Below are positions 8,018 to 19,169 of a DNA stretch of 64,000 bases, one piece after another. Location: the NCBI RefSeq assembly GCF_900129495.1, contig NZ_FQVX01000002.1:186001-250000 (forward strand), read 5' to 3'. This DNA comes from Geodermatophilus nigrescens (GTDB taxonomy: Bacteria > Actinomycetota > Actinomycetes > Mycobacteriales > Geodermatophilaceae). Position numbers and translations under genes: made by a program. The notes under the pieces are model-generated. The model did no database searches. It was not told where the DNA came from and saw only the letters and a list, made by a program, of their open reading frames with translations. Numbering within the stretch: position 1 is the stretch's first letter; each line of letters opens with the position of its first letter.

Positions 8018-8497
8018 GTGCAGGAACTCAGAGTCGTCGGGGTCCGGGTCGAGCTGCCCGGCAACCAGCCGATCCTGCTGCTCAAGGAGACGCAGGGCGA
8101 GCGCTACCTGCCCATCTGGATCGGCGCCGTCGAGGCCGCGGCCATCGCGTTCGAGCAGCAGGGTGTCCGGCCGGCGCGGCCCATGACGCACGACCTGCTC
8201 CGCGAGGTCGTCCGCACGCTGGGCGCCACCCTCGAGGCGGTCAACATCACCGAGATGCGCGACGGCATCTACATCGCCGAGCTCGTCTTCGGCGACGACC
8301 GCGTCGTCAGCGCCCGCCCGTCGGACGCCGTCGCCCTCGCCGTCCGCACCGGCGCGCCCATCTACGGGGCCGAGGACCTGCTCGACGAGGTGGGGATCGA
8401 GATCCCCGACGAGCAGGAGGACGAGGTCGAGAAGTTCCGCGAGTTCCTCGACCAGATCTCGCCCGAGGACTTCGGCGCCGGCTCCGGGTCGGCCTGA
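8018..8497 (+). CDS. DUF151 bifunctional nuclease family protein
   Basis: A 159-residue DUF151 protein corresponding to Rv1829. The conserved blocks ELRVVGVRVELPGNQPILLLKE, YLPIWIGAVEAAAIAFEQQG and SARPSDAVALAVRTGAPIY are all present. Plant and bacterial relatives have been described as bifunctional nucleases (RNase and DNase), but the mycobacterial function is not established. GTG 8018 has GAGGGAG at 8004-8010. It lies between the two MerR-type regulators, as in M. tuberculosis. Confidence 0.85.
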   Translation: MQELRVVGVRVELPGNQPILLLKETQGERYLPIWIGAVEAAAIAFEQQGVRPARPMTHDLLREVVRTLGATLEAVNITEMRDGIYIAELVFGDDRVVSARPSDAVALAVRTGAPIYGAEDLLDEVGIEIPDEQEDEVEKFREFLDQISPEDFGAGSGSA

Positions 8498-8634
8498 GCG
8501 CGCGGGACGGGTGGGACCCCGGGCGCCTCGCCCGTCACACGGGTCCCACCCGCACCGCGCCGGCTACAGCAGCCGCACGCACCTGCCGATACCCCCCGAC
8601 CGGGGTGGTTGCGGCGACACGCCGCCCGCGTCAG

Positions 8635-8663
8635 TTGACCGCCCTGGTGGCCCGGCTTACGGT
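8635..8663 (+). promoter_or_regulatory. Sigma-A-type promoter of the second MerR gene
   Basis: TTGACC (8635-8640), a 17-base spacer, then TACGGT (8658-8663). Transcription would start near 8670, giving an 84-base leader. That leader holds ACACCGGTGT (8672-8681) and an inverted pair GATCCG-N8-CGGATC (8682-8701), plausible autoregulatory operators. Confidence 0.6.
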
Positions 8664-8753
8664 CGCGGACGACACCGGTGTGATCCGAGGGGAAGCGGAT
8701 CGGACCGGAGTGGCCGTCGCGCCCGCGACGGCACGCGAAGGAGGACCGCTGTC

Positions 8754-9329
8754 GTGAGCGACCAGAGCGAGGGCTCCCAGGGTCAGCTCTTCAGCGACGC
8801 CGCCGTGGGGGTGACGGACTACGACGAGGTCGACACCGACCTCGTCGGGTACCGCGGCCCGACGGCGTGTGCCGCCGCCGGGATCACCTACCGCCAGCTG
8901 GACTACTGGGCCCGTACCGGCCTGGTCGCCCCGTCGGTCCGCAGTGCGACCGGCTCGGGGACGCAGCGGCTGTACTCGTTCCGGGACATCCTGGTGCTGA
9001 AGGTGGTCAAGCGGCTGCTCGACACCGGGGTGTCGCTGCAGAACATCCGCAAGGCCGTCGACCACCTGCGCAACCGCGGCATCAAGGACCTCGCCAACGT
9101 CACGCTGTTCAGCGACGGGGCCACGGTCTACGAGTGCACCTCCGCCGAGGAGGTCGTCGACCTGCTCGCCGGCGGGCAGGGCGTCTTCGGCATCGCCGTG
9201 TCTGGTGCGCTGCGCGAGCTGTCGGGGGAGCTCGCCGAGCTCCCGGCCGAGCGGCTCGACGGCGCCCCGCTGGTGGCCGCCGACGACGAGCTGGCGATGC
9301 GTCGCCGGCGCCGCGCCCAGCCCGCCTGA
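8754..9329 (+). CDS. MerR-family regulator (Rv1830-like)
   Basis: A 191-residue helix-turn-helix protein with a MerR fold: [73 protein letters not shown]. The second half is a helical effector or dimer domain with no Cys sensor. GTG 8754 is supported by GGAGGA at 8740-8745. It corresponds to Rv1830, the last regulator before gcvP. Two inverted repeats in its leader suggest self-control. Known mycobacterial relatives have been linked to growth and division control, but the ligand is unknown. Confidence 0.82.
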   Translation: MSDQSEGSQGQLFSDAAVGVTDYDEVDTDLVGYRGPTACAAAGITYRQLDYWARTGLVAPSVRSATGSGTQRLYSFRDILVLKVVKRLLDTGVSLQNIRKAVDHLRNRGIKDLANVTLFSDGATVYECTSAEEVVDLLAGGQGVFGIAVSGALRELSGELAELPAERLDGAPLVAADDELAMRRRRRAQPA

Positions 9330-9631
9330 CACATCGCGGTCCTCCGGACCGCACCGCGGCCCGGTGCCGTGCCCCACAGGCGCGGAGCCGTTCCTCGGCG
9401 TGCCTCGGGAGGCCTCCGGCCCCCGCTCGGCTCGCCGACCTCGCAGGGCGGCTCGCGTCCCGCGGTCCTCGTCCTGCGTCCCGTCCCGACTCGGGGGACC
9501 CTCCGGGCCCCCGCTCGTCCGGACCGCCGCCGGAGGACGCCCCGGGGGCCTGGGCCGGAGACCCCCACACGCGACATGCGTCGCGGCCACGGCGGGACGG
9601 GTGTCCGAGAGCCGCTGGTAGCGTCGTGACA
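9330..9631 (+). other. Gap between MerR gene and gcvP
   Basis: About 300 bases without a credible gene. It holds the hairpin at 9336-9352 and, at its end, the TAGCGT element (9619-9624) that would start a leaderless gcvP mRNA. I looked for a glycine riboswitch and saw no recognisable core. Confidence 0.6.
9336..9352 (+). terminator. Hairpin after the MerR gene
   Basis: Perfect 7-bp stem GCGGTCC / GGACCGC with a 3-base loop, starting 6 bases after the stop codon. There is no T-run, as is common for actinobacterial terminators. Confidence 0.5.
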
Positions 9632-12634
<3,003 letters not shown>

Positions 12635-12641
12635 TGGAGGA

Positions 12642-12693
12642 CCCCGCTGCCCCCCCACGCCTCGCACGCTCGGCGCGGGGCCCTGCAGCGGGG
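12642..12693. terminator. Shared terminator between gcvP and the DUF5701 gene
   Basis: Inverted repeat CCCCGCTGC (12642-12650) / GCAGCGGGG (12685-12693) between two converging genes; it could stop transcription from both sides. The 34-base loop is itself GC-rich. Confidence 0.45.
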
Positions 12694-12701
12694 CCGTTCC
12701 A

Positions 12702-13343
12702 TCACGTCACGGGGACCCGCCCGGACGCCGAGGCGATGCCGAGCCAGGTGTGCCGGTTGCCCGCCCAGCACCAGCCGACCTTGGGCGCGTTGCGGCGCTC
12801 CCGGCCGTCGCGGCCGGTGCCGTTGCTGATCCACAGCGCCGGGGTGCGTGCGTCGAGGGAGCCGTTCGCCCGCCGCAGCCGCGAGCCGACGGTCATCGTG
12901 CAGGCGTTGCGCTCGAGCACGTCGGGGCACTGCAGCAGCCAGGTGAGGCCCTCCGCCAGCGTGAGCGGCGAGCGCCCGGCCGCCCGGATCCGCGGCAGCG
13001 CCTCGTCCGGTGTCACGTCCAGGTACTCGTCGCCGCGGTCGGGCCCGCACAGCAGGTAGGCGGGGCCCGGCGGTGGCTCGGCGCCCGGGACCGGCGCGAA
13101 GTCGTCGAGGTCGGTCATGTCGACCACGACGAACGCCGGCCGGTCCCGCCACCGCACCTCGGGCACCAGCGCCGACGGCGGCACCGACGCGGGGTCGAGC
13201 ACCAGCAGCGCGTCGTCCCCGGCCGCTCCGGCCGCCGACCGCAGCTCGGCGGCCGTGAGCCCGGCGCGCTCGTGCAGGCCGAGGGCGACCAGCCGGTCGG
13301 CCTGGGCGGGAACCGGGGGGAGGGAGAGCGAGGTGGTCGGCAC
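12702..13343 (-). CDS. DUF5701-like protein
   Basis: A 213-residue soluble protein with no known catalytic motif. It begins LSLPPVPAQADRLVALGLHERAGLTAAELRSAAG. The C-terminus has a striking conserved-looking block (RTPALWISNGTGRD, then KVGWCWAGNRHTWLGIAS), as I recall for DUF5701 proteins of actinobacteria. GTG 13343 has GGAGG just upstream on the minus strand. The function is unknown. It converges on gcvP and is divergent from the lipoprotein gene at 13457. Confidence 0.65.
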   Translation of the reverse strand: MPTTSLSLPPVPAQADRLVALGLHERAGLTAAELRSAAGAAGDDALLVLDPASVPPSALVPEVRWRDRPAFVVVDMTDLDDFAPVPGAEPPPGPAYLLCGPDRGDEYLDVTPDEALPRIRAAGRSPLTLAEGLTWLLQCPDVLERNACTMTVGSRLRRANGSLDARTPALWISNGTGRDGRERRNAPKVGWCWAGNRHTWLGIASASGRVPVT

Positions 13344-13456
13344 GGGGACCTCCGGGGGAGGGAGCGGCGGCGGACCGTCCGGCAACGACCAGAGGCGCGG
13401 TCCGGTTCCGACCTGTGGCCGGTGACGCCGCCGTCGGCCGGGAGGACCATCGGCCC

Positions 13457-14392
13457 ATGGGAGTGTCGCGGTCGAGCAGCAGGCGGCGGGTCCGGGCGGC
13501 GGGGGCGGCGCTGGCCGCGGGTGCCCTGCTGACGGCGGGCTGCGCCGGCGTCGGCGCCCGGGACCCGGGGCCGCTCGCCCCGGCAGCGGCCACCGAGGAG
13601 CCGACACCCTCCGCGACACCGTCCGCGACGCCGTCCCCGACGCCGTCCGAGACCGCGCCCGCCCCCTCACCGACGCCGTCCCCGAGCCCGGCCGAGGAGC
13701 CGGCCGGCGGCGGCGAGCTGCGTGACCGGCTGCTCCCGGCGGAGGCGTTCGGCGCGGACGCCACCGTCGTCACCGTCACCACCGACCAGCTCGGCACCGC
13801 CGGCGGCGGCTGGGGAGGGTGGGGAGGCTGGGGCGGCGGCTGGTACGGCGGCTGGTACGGCCCCTGGCACGACGACGACAGCGACACCGACGGGGACGGC
13901 GACGGCGACCGGTGGGACGAGTGGTCCGACGCGGTGACCGTGGAGCCGCCGGAGTGCGCCGCCGCGCTGGACGCGCTGCCCGCGCTCGACGGCCTCGAGG
14001 ACTCGCTCAGCGTGGCCGCCCAGGTGGCCCGGACGCCGTCGACGCAGACGGTGGAGGCGATCGGGGAGTCCCCGGCCCTGGCGGACCTGCAGCTCCCGCT
14101 CGACCGGCTGCTGGCCGACTGCGCGTCGGTCACCACCAGCGGGCCGTGGGGCTGGAGCGCGACGGCCGAGGTGGCCGCCCTCGACGCGCCCGCGCTGGGG
14201 GAGCAGAGCGCCGCCGTCCGGGTGACGGTCGACGCGGAGGGAAGGGACCCGCGCAGCGTGCTCGTCGGCGTCGTCCTCGACGGCACGCGGGGGCTGCTGC
14301 TGGCCCAGTCGGCGGCGCCGGACGCGGCCGACCCCGACCCGGCGGCGTTCACCGCCTTGCTGACCGACGCGGCCGGCGCGGCGTTCGGCTGA
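13457..14392 (+). CDS. Secreted lipoprotein with Pro/Thr linker and Gly-Trp/Asp-rich region
   Basis: A 311-residue predicted lipoprotein. A basic N-terminus and hydrophobic stretch end in lipobox LTAGC (Cys near residue 29). Next come a Thr/Pro/Ser linker (TPSATPSATPSPTPSE), a Gly-Trp stretch (GGWGGWGGWGGGWYGGWYG) and an acidic run (DDDSDTDGDGDGD). A folded domain then carries several Cys. That domain (LPAEAFGADATVVTV..., ECAAALDALPAL..., TVEAIGESPALADLQLPLDRLLADC) loosely resembles the PknH-type extracellular sensor domain; this is a weak assignment. ATG 13457 has GGGAGGA about 11 bases upstream. Confidence 0.75.
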   Translation: MGVSRSSSRRRVRAAGAALAAGALLTAGCAGVGARDPGPLAPAAATEEPTPSATPSATPSPTPSETAPAPSPTPSPSPAEEPAGGGELRDRLLPAEAFGADATVVTVTTDQLGTAGGGWGGWGGWGGGWYGGWYGPWHDDDSDTDGDGDGDRWDEWSDAVTVEPPECAAALDALPALDGLEDSLSVAAQVARTPSTQTVEAIGESPALADLQLPLDRLLADCASVTTSGPWGWSATAEVAALDAPALGEQSAAVRVTVDAEGRDPRSVLVGVVLDGTRGLLLAQSAAPDAADPDPAAFTALLTDAAGAAFG

Positions 14393-14417
14393 CCTCCCGC
14401 GCCGGCCCCGGGGAGGG

Positions 14418-14621
14418 TCAGGCGCTGACGAGGCCCGCCGTCCGCCACTGGTGGTGGTCGGCGACCGCGCGGCCGTCGGGCAGCAGCTCGCCGTCGTCGT
14501 CGAAGAGGACGACGCCGTTGCACAGCAGGCTCCAGCCCTGCTCGGGGTGGCCGCTCACGACGGCCGCGAGGTCACGGGCGTCGCTGGTCGCGTCGGGGCA
14601 GGGGGTGGGGTGTACGCACAT
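14418..14621 (-). CDS. DUF5999 family small protein
   Basis: A 67-residue protein that matches the DUF5999 pattern well: MCVHPTPCPDATSDARD, HPEQGWSLLCNGVVLFDDDGELLPDG, and a short C-terminus with HHQW. Small actinobacterial proteins of this type have no assigned role; the Cys and His residues at the start could bind metal. A perfect 17-bp palindrome lies 54-70 bases upstream of the start, and a copy of the dispersed 14-bp motif lies about 185 bases upstream. Confidence 0.8.
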   Translation of the reverse strand: MCVHPTPCPDATSDARDLAAVVSGHPEQGWSLLCNGVVLFDDDGELLPDGRAVADHHQWRTAGLVSA

Positions 14622-14674
14622 CGGAGGCTCCCGATCTGTCCGCCGCGGACGGCGGCGGTGTGACGGTTCGTGGT

Positions 14675-14691
14675 CGTCCGGTGACCGGACG
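14675..14691. promoter_or_regulatory. 17-bp palindrome upstream of DUF5999 gene
   Basis: CGTCCGGT-G-ACCGGACG, perfect 8-bp arms, 54 bases before the DUF5999 start. Its size and place fit a homodimeric repressor operator (inference). Confidence 0.4.
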
Positions 14692-14805
14692 TCTTCGAGT
14701 GTGCGCCCGCTCCCCCCGCCCGTCAGGTGACGGAACTCACGACGTCACCCGCCCGGGTCGTCACACCTCGCCATGCCCGCACGCCCCGCCGACGGCCCGC
14801 TCAGT

Positions 14806-14819
14806 CCGTTATCCCCAAC
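14806..14819 (-). repeat. Dispersed 14-bp motif, copy 1
   Basis: GTTGGGGATAACGG read on the minus strand. It lies 49 bases past the coaA stop codon, between coaA and the DUF5999 gene. One of seven copies in the window, all intergenic. Confidence 0.85.
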
Positions 14820-14868
14820 TTGCGGCCGACACCGCCGCGAGAACGGGACGGGCAGCGAGGGGGAGGGG

Positions 14869-15831
14869 TCAGAGCTTGCGGAGCAGGATGCGTCGCACCG
14901 AGTGGTCGGCGGACTTCTGCAGCACCAGCCGGGCCCGCGAGCGCGTCGGCGCGATGTTCTGCCGCAGGTTCGGCCCGTTCACCGCCGCCCAGATCGACAG
15001 CGCGGTGGCGCGGGCGTCGTCGTCGCTGAGGTCGGCGTAGCGGTGGAAGTAGGCCGAGGTGTCGGCGAAGGCGGTGCGCCGCAGGGCGAGGAACCGCTCG
15101 ACGTACCACTGCTGGATGTCGGACTCGCCGGCGTCGACGTAGACGGAGAAGTCGAAGAAGTCCGACAGGAACACCTCCGGCACCCGGCCGTCGTCGCGGC
15201 GGCCGGCCTGCAGCACGTTGAGCCCCTCGAGCACGAGGATGTCGGGCCGGTCGACCAGCTGCCGCTGCCCGGGCAGCACGTCGTAGGACTGGTGGCTGTA
15301 GACCGGCGCGCTCACCTCGCCGCGGCCGGACTTGAGGTCGGCGAGGAAGCGGATCAGCGCCCGCCGGTCGTAGCTCTCCGGGAAGCCCTTGCGCGACATC
15401 AGCCCGCGCTGCTCGAGGACGGCGTTGGGCCAGAGGAACCCGTCGGTGGTCACCAGGTCGACGCGGGGGGAGTCCGGCCCGGCGGCGAGCAGGGTCTGCA
15501 GCAGCCGGGCGGTGGTGGACTTGCCGACGGCGACGCTGCCGGCGACGGCGATGACGTAGGGGACCTTGGCCGTGGTGTCGCCGAGGAACCGGCTCTGCGC
15601 GGCCCACAGGCGCTGGCTGGCGGTGACGTGCAGGCGCAGGAGCTCGGCCAGCGGCAGGTAGACGGTGGCGACCTCGTCGAGGTCGATGCGGTCGCCGAGG
15701 CTGCGCAGCGCGCGCAGCTCGGCCTCGTCGAGCGGGAGGGTGCCGGAGCCGGCGAGGGCGCGCCACGCCTCGCGGTCGAATGCCGCGTAGGGCGAGATCT
15801 GGGGCCGGGTCCCTGCCGTCACGCGGCCCAT
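14869..15831 (-). CDS. coaA: Type I pantothenate kinase
   Basis: Phosphorylates pantothenate with ATP, the first step of coenzyme A synthesis. The 320-residue product has the bacterial type I signature: Walker [50 protein letters not shown], the [10 protein letters not shown] substrate region, [12 protein letters not shown] and [11 protein letters not shown]. The start is set at ATG 15831 ([20 protein letters not shown]) because homologues begin near SPYxxF; an in-frame start at 15870 would add 13 residues. Divergent from the GNAT gene. Confidence 0.93.
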   Translation of the reverse strand: MGRVTAGTRPQISPYAAFDREAWRALAGSGTLPLDEAELRALRSLGDRIDLDEVATVYLPLAELLRLHVTASQRLWAAQSRFLGDTTAKVPYVIAVAGSVAVGKSTTARLLQTLLAAGPDSPRVDLVTTDGFLWPNAVLEQRGLMSRKGFPESYDRRALIRFLADLKSGRGEVSAPVYSHQSYDVLPGQRQLVDRPDILVLEGLNVLQAGRRDDGRVPEVFLSDFFDFSVYVDAGESDIQQWYVERFLALRRTAFADTSAYFHRYADLSDDDARATALSIWAAVNGPNLRQNIAPTRSRARLVLQKSADHSVRRILLRKL

Positions 15832-15944
15832 CGTGCCGCCCGTGGGCCGGTGCCCCGACCGGCGGGTCACCCGCCCGGGCGCACCGGGGTGTGATCCCGG
15901 GTCCGCCGGGGGCCGGGACGGGCCGCCGCGTCTAGGGTTCCGGT

Positions 15945-16745
15945 GTGCCGACCCGCCGAGGGCTGCTCGACTGCGTCGAGCGGTACGCCGCCGCCGCGCC
16001 GCTGCCCGACACGCGCGTCGTCCCGGTCGGCGGGCTCGACGTGCCGGTCGGCTCGGCGGCCTGGCCCCACCCGGCCCGCCCGCGCCGCGGGGTCGGCCGG
16101 GTGACCGCCGCCGACGTCCGCGCCGCCGTCGAGCTGCAGGAGGAGGCCGGGCTGCCGGCCGCCGTCGAGTGGGTGACCCAGCGGACGCCGTCGCTCGGGG
16201 CCGCCGCCCGCGAGGCGGGCCTCGTGGTGTCGGAGTTCCCGCTGCTGGTGGTCGACGACCCGGTGGAGCTGCTGCTGCCCCCCGGGGTGCGGCTCTACCT
16301 CGTGGGCTCCGAGGACCCGGCCCTGCCGCACTACCAGCACCTGCTGGAGACCGGCTTCGCCCCGCACGCCGACGACGCCCACCCCGACGACCTCGAGGGC
16401 CCCTCGGCCGCGCGGGCCGAGGTGCTGCGCGAGCGGGTGGCCACCGGCCGCACCGTCGTGATGGTGGCCCTGGAGGACGGGCAGCCGGTGGGGGTGGGCT
16501 CGCACTCGCCGGTCGACGTCGACGGCACCGAGATCACCGAGATCGTCGGGGTGGCGAGCTCCCCGCGCCGCCGCGGCCGGGGCGTGGGCGCGGCGCTGGC
16601 CTCCGCCCTGGTCGCGCAGGCCCGGGAGACCGCCGAGTTGGTCTTCCTCACCGCCGGGGACGACGACGTCGCGCGGGTGTACGAGCGGGTCGGCTTCGCC
16701 TGGCTCGGCGCCACCGGCGTCGCGGCCCGCCCGCCGGGTCCCTGA
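15945..16745 (+). CDS. GNAT family N-acetyltransferase
   Basis: A 266-residue protein whose C-terminal half is a GNAT domain: [20 protein letters not shown], then the acetyl-CoA motif A region [29 protein letters not shown] and [11 protein letters not shown]. The N-terminal 130 residues lack a clear family match. GTG 15945 lies 6 bases after TAGGGT (15933-15938) with no Shine-Dalgarno, so the mRNA is probably leaderless. The substrate is unknown. Confidence 0.8.
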   Translation: MPTRRGLLDCVERYAAAAPLPDTRVVPVGGLDVPVGSAAWPHPARPRRGVGRVTAADVRAAVELQEEAGLPAAVEWVTQRTPSLGAAAREAGLVVSEFPLLVVDDPVELLLPPGVRLYLVGSEDPALPHYQHLLETGFAPHADDAHPDDLEGPSAARAEVLRERVATGRTVVMVALEDGQPVGVGSHSPVDVDGTEITEIVGVASSPRRRGRGVGAALASALVAQARETAELVFLTAGDDDVARVYERVGFAWLGATGVAARPPGP

Positions 16746-16757
16746 GCCGCCGGGAGC

Positions 16758-17651
16758 TCAGGCGCGGGGCGGCGGCAGCGCGGCCGCGGCGGCCGACAGC
16801 GCCGCGCGGGCCTGGTCGTAGGACACCGACCGCGGCACCTCGCTGAGCAGCACCACCACCCGGTCGCCGCTCACCGCGACCGAGTGCAGGTGCCGCTGGC
16901 CGTCCACGCAGCACATCCAGCCCTGCTTGACCGCGGGCATCCCGGGCAGCGTGCCGAAGGCGCCGAAGCGTTGGTCGAAGCCGTCGGCGGCCAGCGGCGT
17001 GGCGGTGCGCATCCAGGCGAGCAGGGTGGCGGCGTCGGCGGGGGCGGCCACCCGGGGCAGCTCGGCGAGGAAGCGGGCGAGGTCGCGGGCGGTGGTCGTC
17101 GTCTCGCCCCACTGCGACGGGTCGGCCGGCGGGGCGGTGCCGGTCAGGCCGTAGCGGGCGGCGACGTCGCGCACCATGCGCGGGCCGTCGAAGCGCACCC
17201 ACAGCTCCGAGGCGGCGGGGTCGTCGGAGCTGCGGATCATCTCCTGCAGCAGCCGCCAGTCGCGGCCGTCGAGGGCCACGGAGCCTGCCCGGGCACGGTG
17301 CAGCAGGTCCTCGGCGAGGAACAGCTTGACCATCGAGGCGGTGGGGAACGGGCGGTCGGCGGCCGCGCCGTTGTCGGCGGTGCGCCGGCCCGTCCGGGCG
17401 TCCCCGGCGTCCAGGGCGCGCCGGGTGAGGCCCGCCGCGGGCTCGGCCTGGACGGTCAGCGCGACCGCCAGCGTGCCGGGCACCGTCCACGCGCCGGCGA
17501 CCGCGGGGACGACCTCGGCCGCCGGCGGCCCGGCCGCCGCCCGCCCCGGGGCGCCCAGCAGGGACCCCAGGAGCAGCAGGACGGCGGCCGGGACCAGCAG
17601 CGCGCGCGCCGGCCGGCCGGCACGGGGTGGCGCCACTGCTTGAGCGCTCAT
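16758..17651 (-). CDS. Secreted class A beta-lactamase-like serine hydrolase
   Basis: A 297-residue protein with an N-terminal signal peptide (PARALLVPAAVLLLLGSLLGAPGRAAA). The penicillin-binding fold has active-site S-x-x-K in TASMVKLFLAEDL, an SDD block (IRSSDDPAASELW) at the SDN position, and KQGW in place of the KTG motif. Such proteins act on cell-wall peptides or have lost beta-lactamase activity. The departure from SDN and KTG argues against a true beta-lactamase. ATG 17651 is chosen as the start of the signal peptide. No resistance role should be inferred. Confidence 0.75.
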   Translation of the reverse strand: MSAQAVAPPRAGRPARALLVPAAVLLLLGSLLGAPGRAAAGPPAAEVVPAVAGAWTVPGTLAVALTVQAEPAAGLTRRALDAGDARTGRRTADNGAAADRPFPTASMVKLFLAEDLLHRARAGSVALDGRDWRLLQEMIRSSDDPAASELWVRFDGPRMVRDVAARYGLTGTAPPADPSQWGETTTTARDLARFLAELPRVAAPADAATLLAWMRTATPLAADGFDQRFGAFGTLPGMPAVKQGWMCCVDGQRHLHSVAVSGDRVVVLLSEVPRSVSYDQARAALSAAAAALPPPRA

Positions 17652-17724
17652 GGACCCGGGGTACCCGGCGCCGGGCCGCGCGCACCCGTCCGGGGCGGAC
17701 GGTGTCGTTCCGGCTGTGCCGGGG

Positions 17725-18270
17725 CTACTCCTGCGTGTAGGTGACCACCAGCGTCGCCCGGGCCAGCGTGTGCCCGAAGAGGTTGAAGCCGTGGAAGGCC
17801 GGGGTGGCGTCGGCCGGCACGCCCATGTCCTCGGTGTCGAGCGCGTGCACCACGACGAAGTAGCGGTGCGGGCCGTGCCCGGCCGGCGGAGCGGCACCGA
17901 CGTAGCCGGGGAAGCCGCCGTCGTTGCGCAGCTGGCGGGCGCCCCCGGGCAGGCCCGACCCCTCCTGGTCGCCGGCACCCGAGGGCAGCTCGGTGACCGA
18001 CCCGGGGATGCCGGTGACGACCCAGTGCCAGAAGCCGCTGGCGGTGGGGGCGTCGGGGTCGTAGACGGTGACGGCGTAGCCCCGCGTCCCCTCGGGCGCG
18101 CCCGACCACGACAGCTGGGGCGAGCGGTCCTCGCCGCCGGCGCCCATCACGCCGCTGACGTGCGGCATCGGCATGACCTCGCCGTCGGTGAGGTCGGTGC
18201 TCGTCACCGTGAACGACGGCACGGGCGGCAGGAAGTCGTACGGGTCGGGCGGGACGGGCCGGTCGGCCAT
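17725..18270 (-). CDS. YbhB/YbcL family PEBP-like protein
   Basis: A 181-residue phosphatidylethanolamine-binding protein family member. Conserved residues are visible in order: [60 protein letters not shown]. No signal peptide is seen, so it is probably cytoplasmic. Bacterial members bind small ligands or protease/kinase partners, but the role is usually unknown. A strong GAGGAGAGGA lies just upstream of ATG 18270. Confidence 0.85.
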   Translation of the reverse strand: MADRPVPPDPYDFLPPVPSFTVTSTDLTDGEVMPMPHVSGVMGAGGEDRSPQLSWSGAPEGTRGYAVTVYDPDAPTASGFWHWVVTGIPGSVTELPSGAGDQEGSGLPGGARQLRNDGGFPGYVGAAPPAGHGPHRYFVVVHALDTEDMGVPADATPAFHGFNLFGHTLARATLVVTYTQE

Positions 18271-18434
18271 GGCGGTCCTCTCCTCGGGCGCTCGGGCGGG
18301 CGGGGCGCGCGGACGCGCAACCCCGCGCCGACCCTAGGCAGCCGCCGTCCCCGGCGCCCTGCGACCGCCGCGTGGGTGATCGCGCGGGTGATCTCGACGC
18401 GCCGGTCCGCCGCCGCCGTGGGTAGCGTCGTCGC

Positions 18435-19169
18435 GTGCTCGGACTCCCGGACCGCATCCGCGCCTGCCTCTTCGACATGGACGGCGTCCTCACCCGGACG
18501 GCGACGGTCCACATGGCCGCCTGGAAGCGCACCTTCGACGAGTACCTGCGCTCCACCGACCCGCGGGCCGTCGAGTTCACCCAGCTCGACTACAACCGCT
18601 ACGTCGACGGCAAGCCCCGCGCCGACGGCGTGCGCGACTTCCTCGCCAGCCGCGGCATCACCCTGCCCGAGGGCACGCCGGAGGACCCGCCCGACGCCGC
18701 CACGGTGCACGGCATCGGCAGCCGCAAGAACGAGCTGCTGCTCGCCGAGCTGGCGGAGAACGGCGTCGAGGTCTACCCGGCGTCGATGACCTACCTGCGC
18801 GCGGTGAAGGAGGCGGGCCTGGCCACCGCCGTCGTCACCGCCTCGGCCAACGGCGAGCAGGTGATCGCCGCCGGCGGGTTCGCCGACCTCATCGACGCCC
18901 GCGTCGACGGCGTGGTCACCGCCGTGCAGGGCCTGCGCGGCAAGCCCGCGCCCGACACCTTCCTCGCCGGCGCCCGCGCGCTCGGCGTGGAGCCCGGCGA
19001 GGCCGCCGTCTTCGAGGACGCGCTGGCCGGTGTGGCCGCCGGTCGGGCGGGCGACTTCGGCCTCGTCGTCGGCGTCGACCGGGTGGGCCAGGCCGACGCG
19101 CTGCGCGAGAACGGCGCCGACGTCGTCGTCACCGACCTGGACCAGCTGCTGGGCGGGGAGGCCCGGTGA
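18435..19169 (+). CDS. HAD-family beta-phosphoglucomutase-like enzyme (Rv3400-like)
   Basis: A 244-residue HAD hydrolase of the beta-phosphoglucomutase branch: catalytic DMDGVLT near residue 15, a helical cap domain, VVTASANGEQVIAAGG (motif II) and the late KPAPDTFLAGA / VFEDALAGV motifs. It would convert beta-glucose-1-phosphate to glucose-6-phosphate, the product made by its GH65 partner. The two genes overlap by 4 bases (GTGA), as in the Rv3400-Rv3401 pair. GTG 18435 is 6 bases after TAGCGT (18423-18428), a leaderless arrangement. Confidence 0.88.
   Translation: MLGLPDRIRACLFDMDGVLTRTATVHMAAWKRTFDEYLRSTDPRAVEFTQLDYNRYVDGKPRADGVRDFLASRGITLPEGTPEDPPDAATVHGIGSRKNELLLAELAENGVEVYPASMTYLRAVKEAGLATAVVTASANGEQVIAAGGFADLIDARVDGVVTAVQGLRGKPAPDTFLAGARALGVEPGEAAVFEDALAGVAAGRAGDFGLVVGVDRVGQADALRENGADVVVTDLDQLLGGEAR

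Noticed and set aside
9330-9631. Glycine riboswitch before gcvP
   Set aside because: No recognisable aptamer core, and the predicted transcription start lies at the start codon, leaving no leader.
16758-17651. Beta-lactamase resistance gene
   Set aside because: Active-site Ser-x-x-Lys is present but SDN and KTG motifs are altered; better read as a related serine hydrolase.
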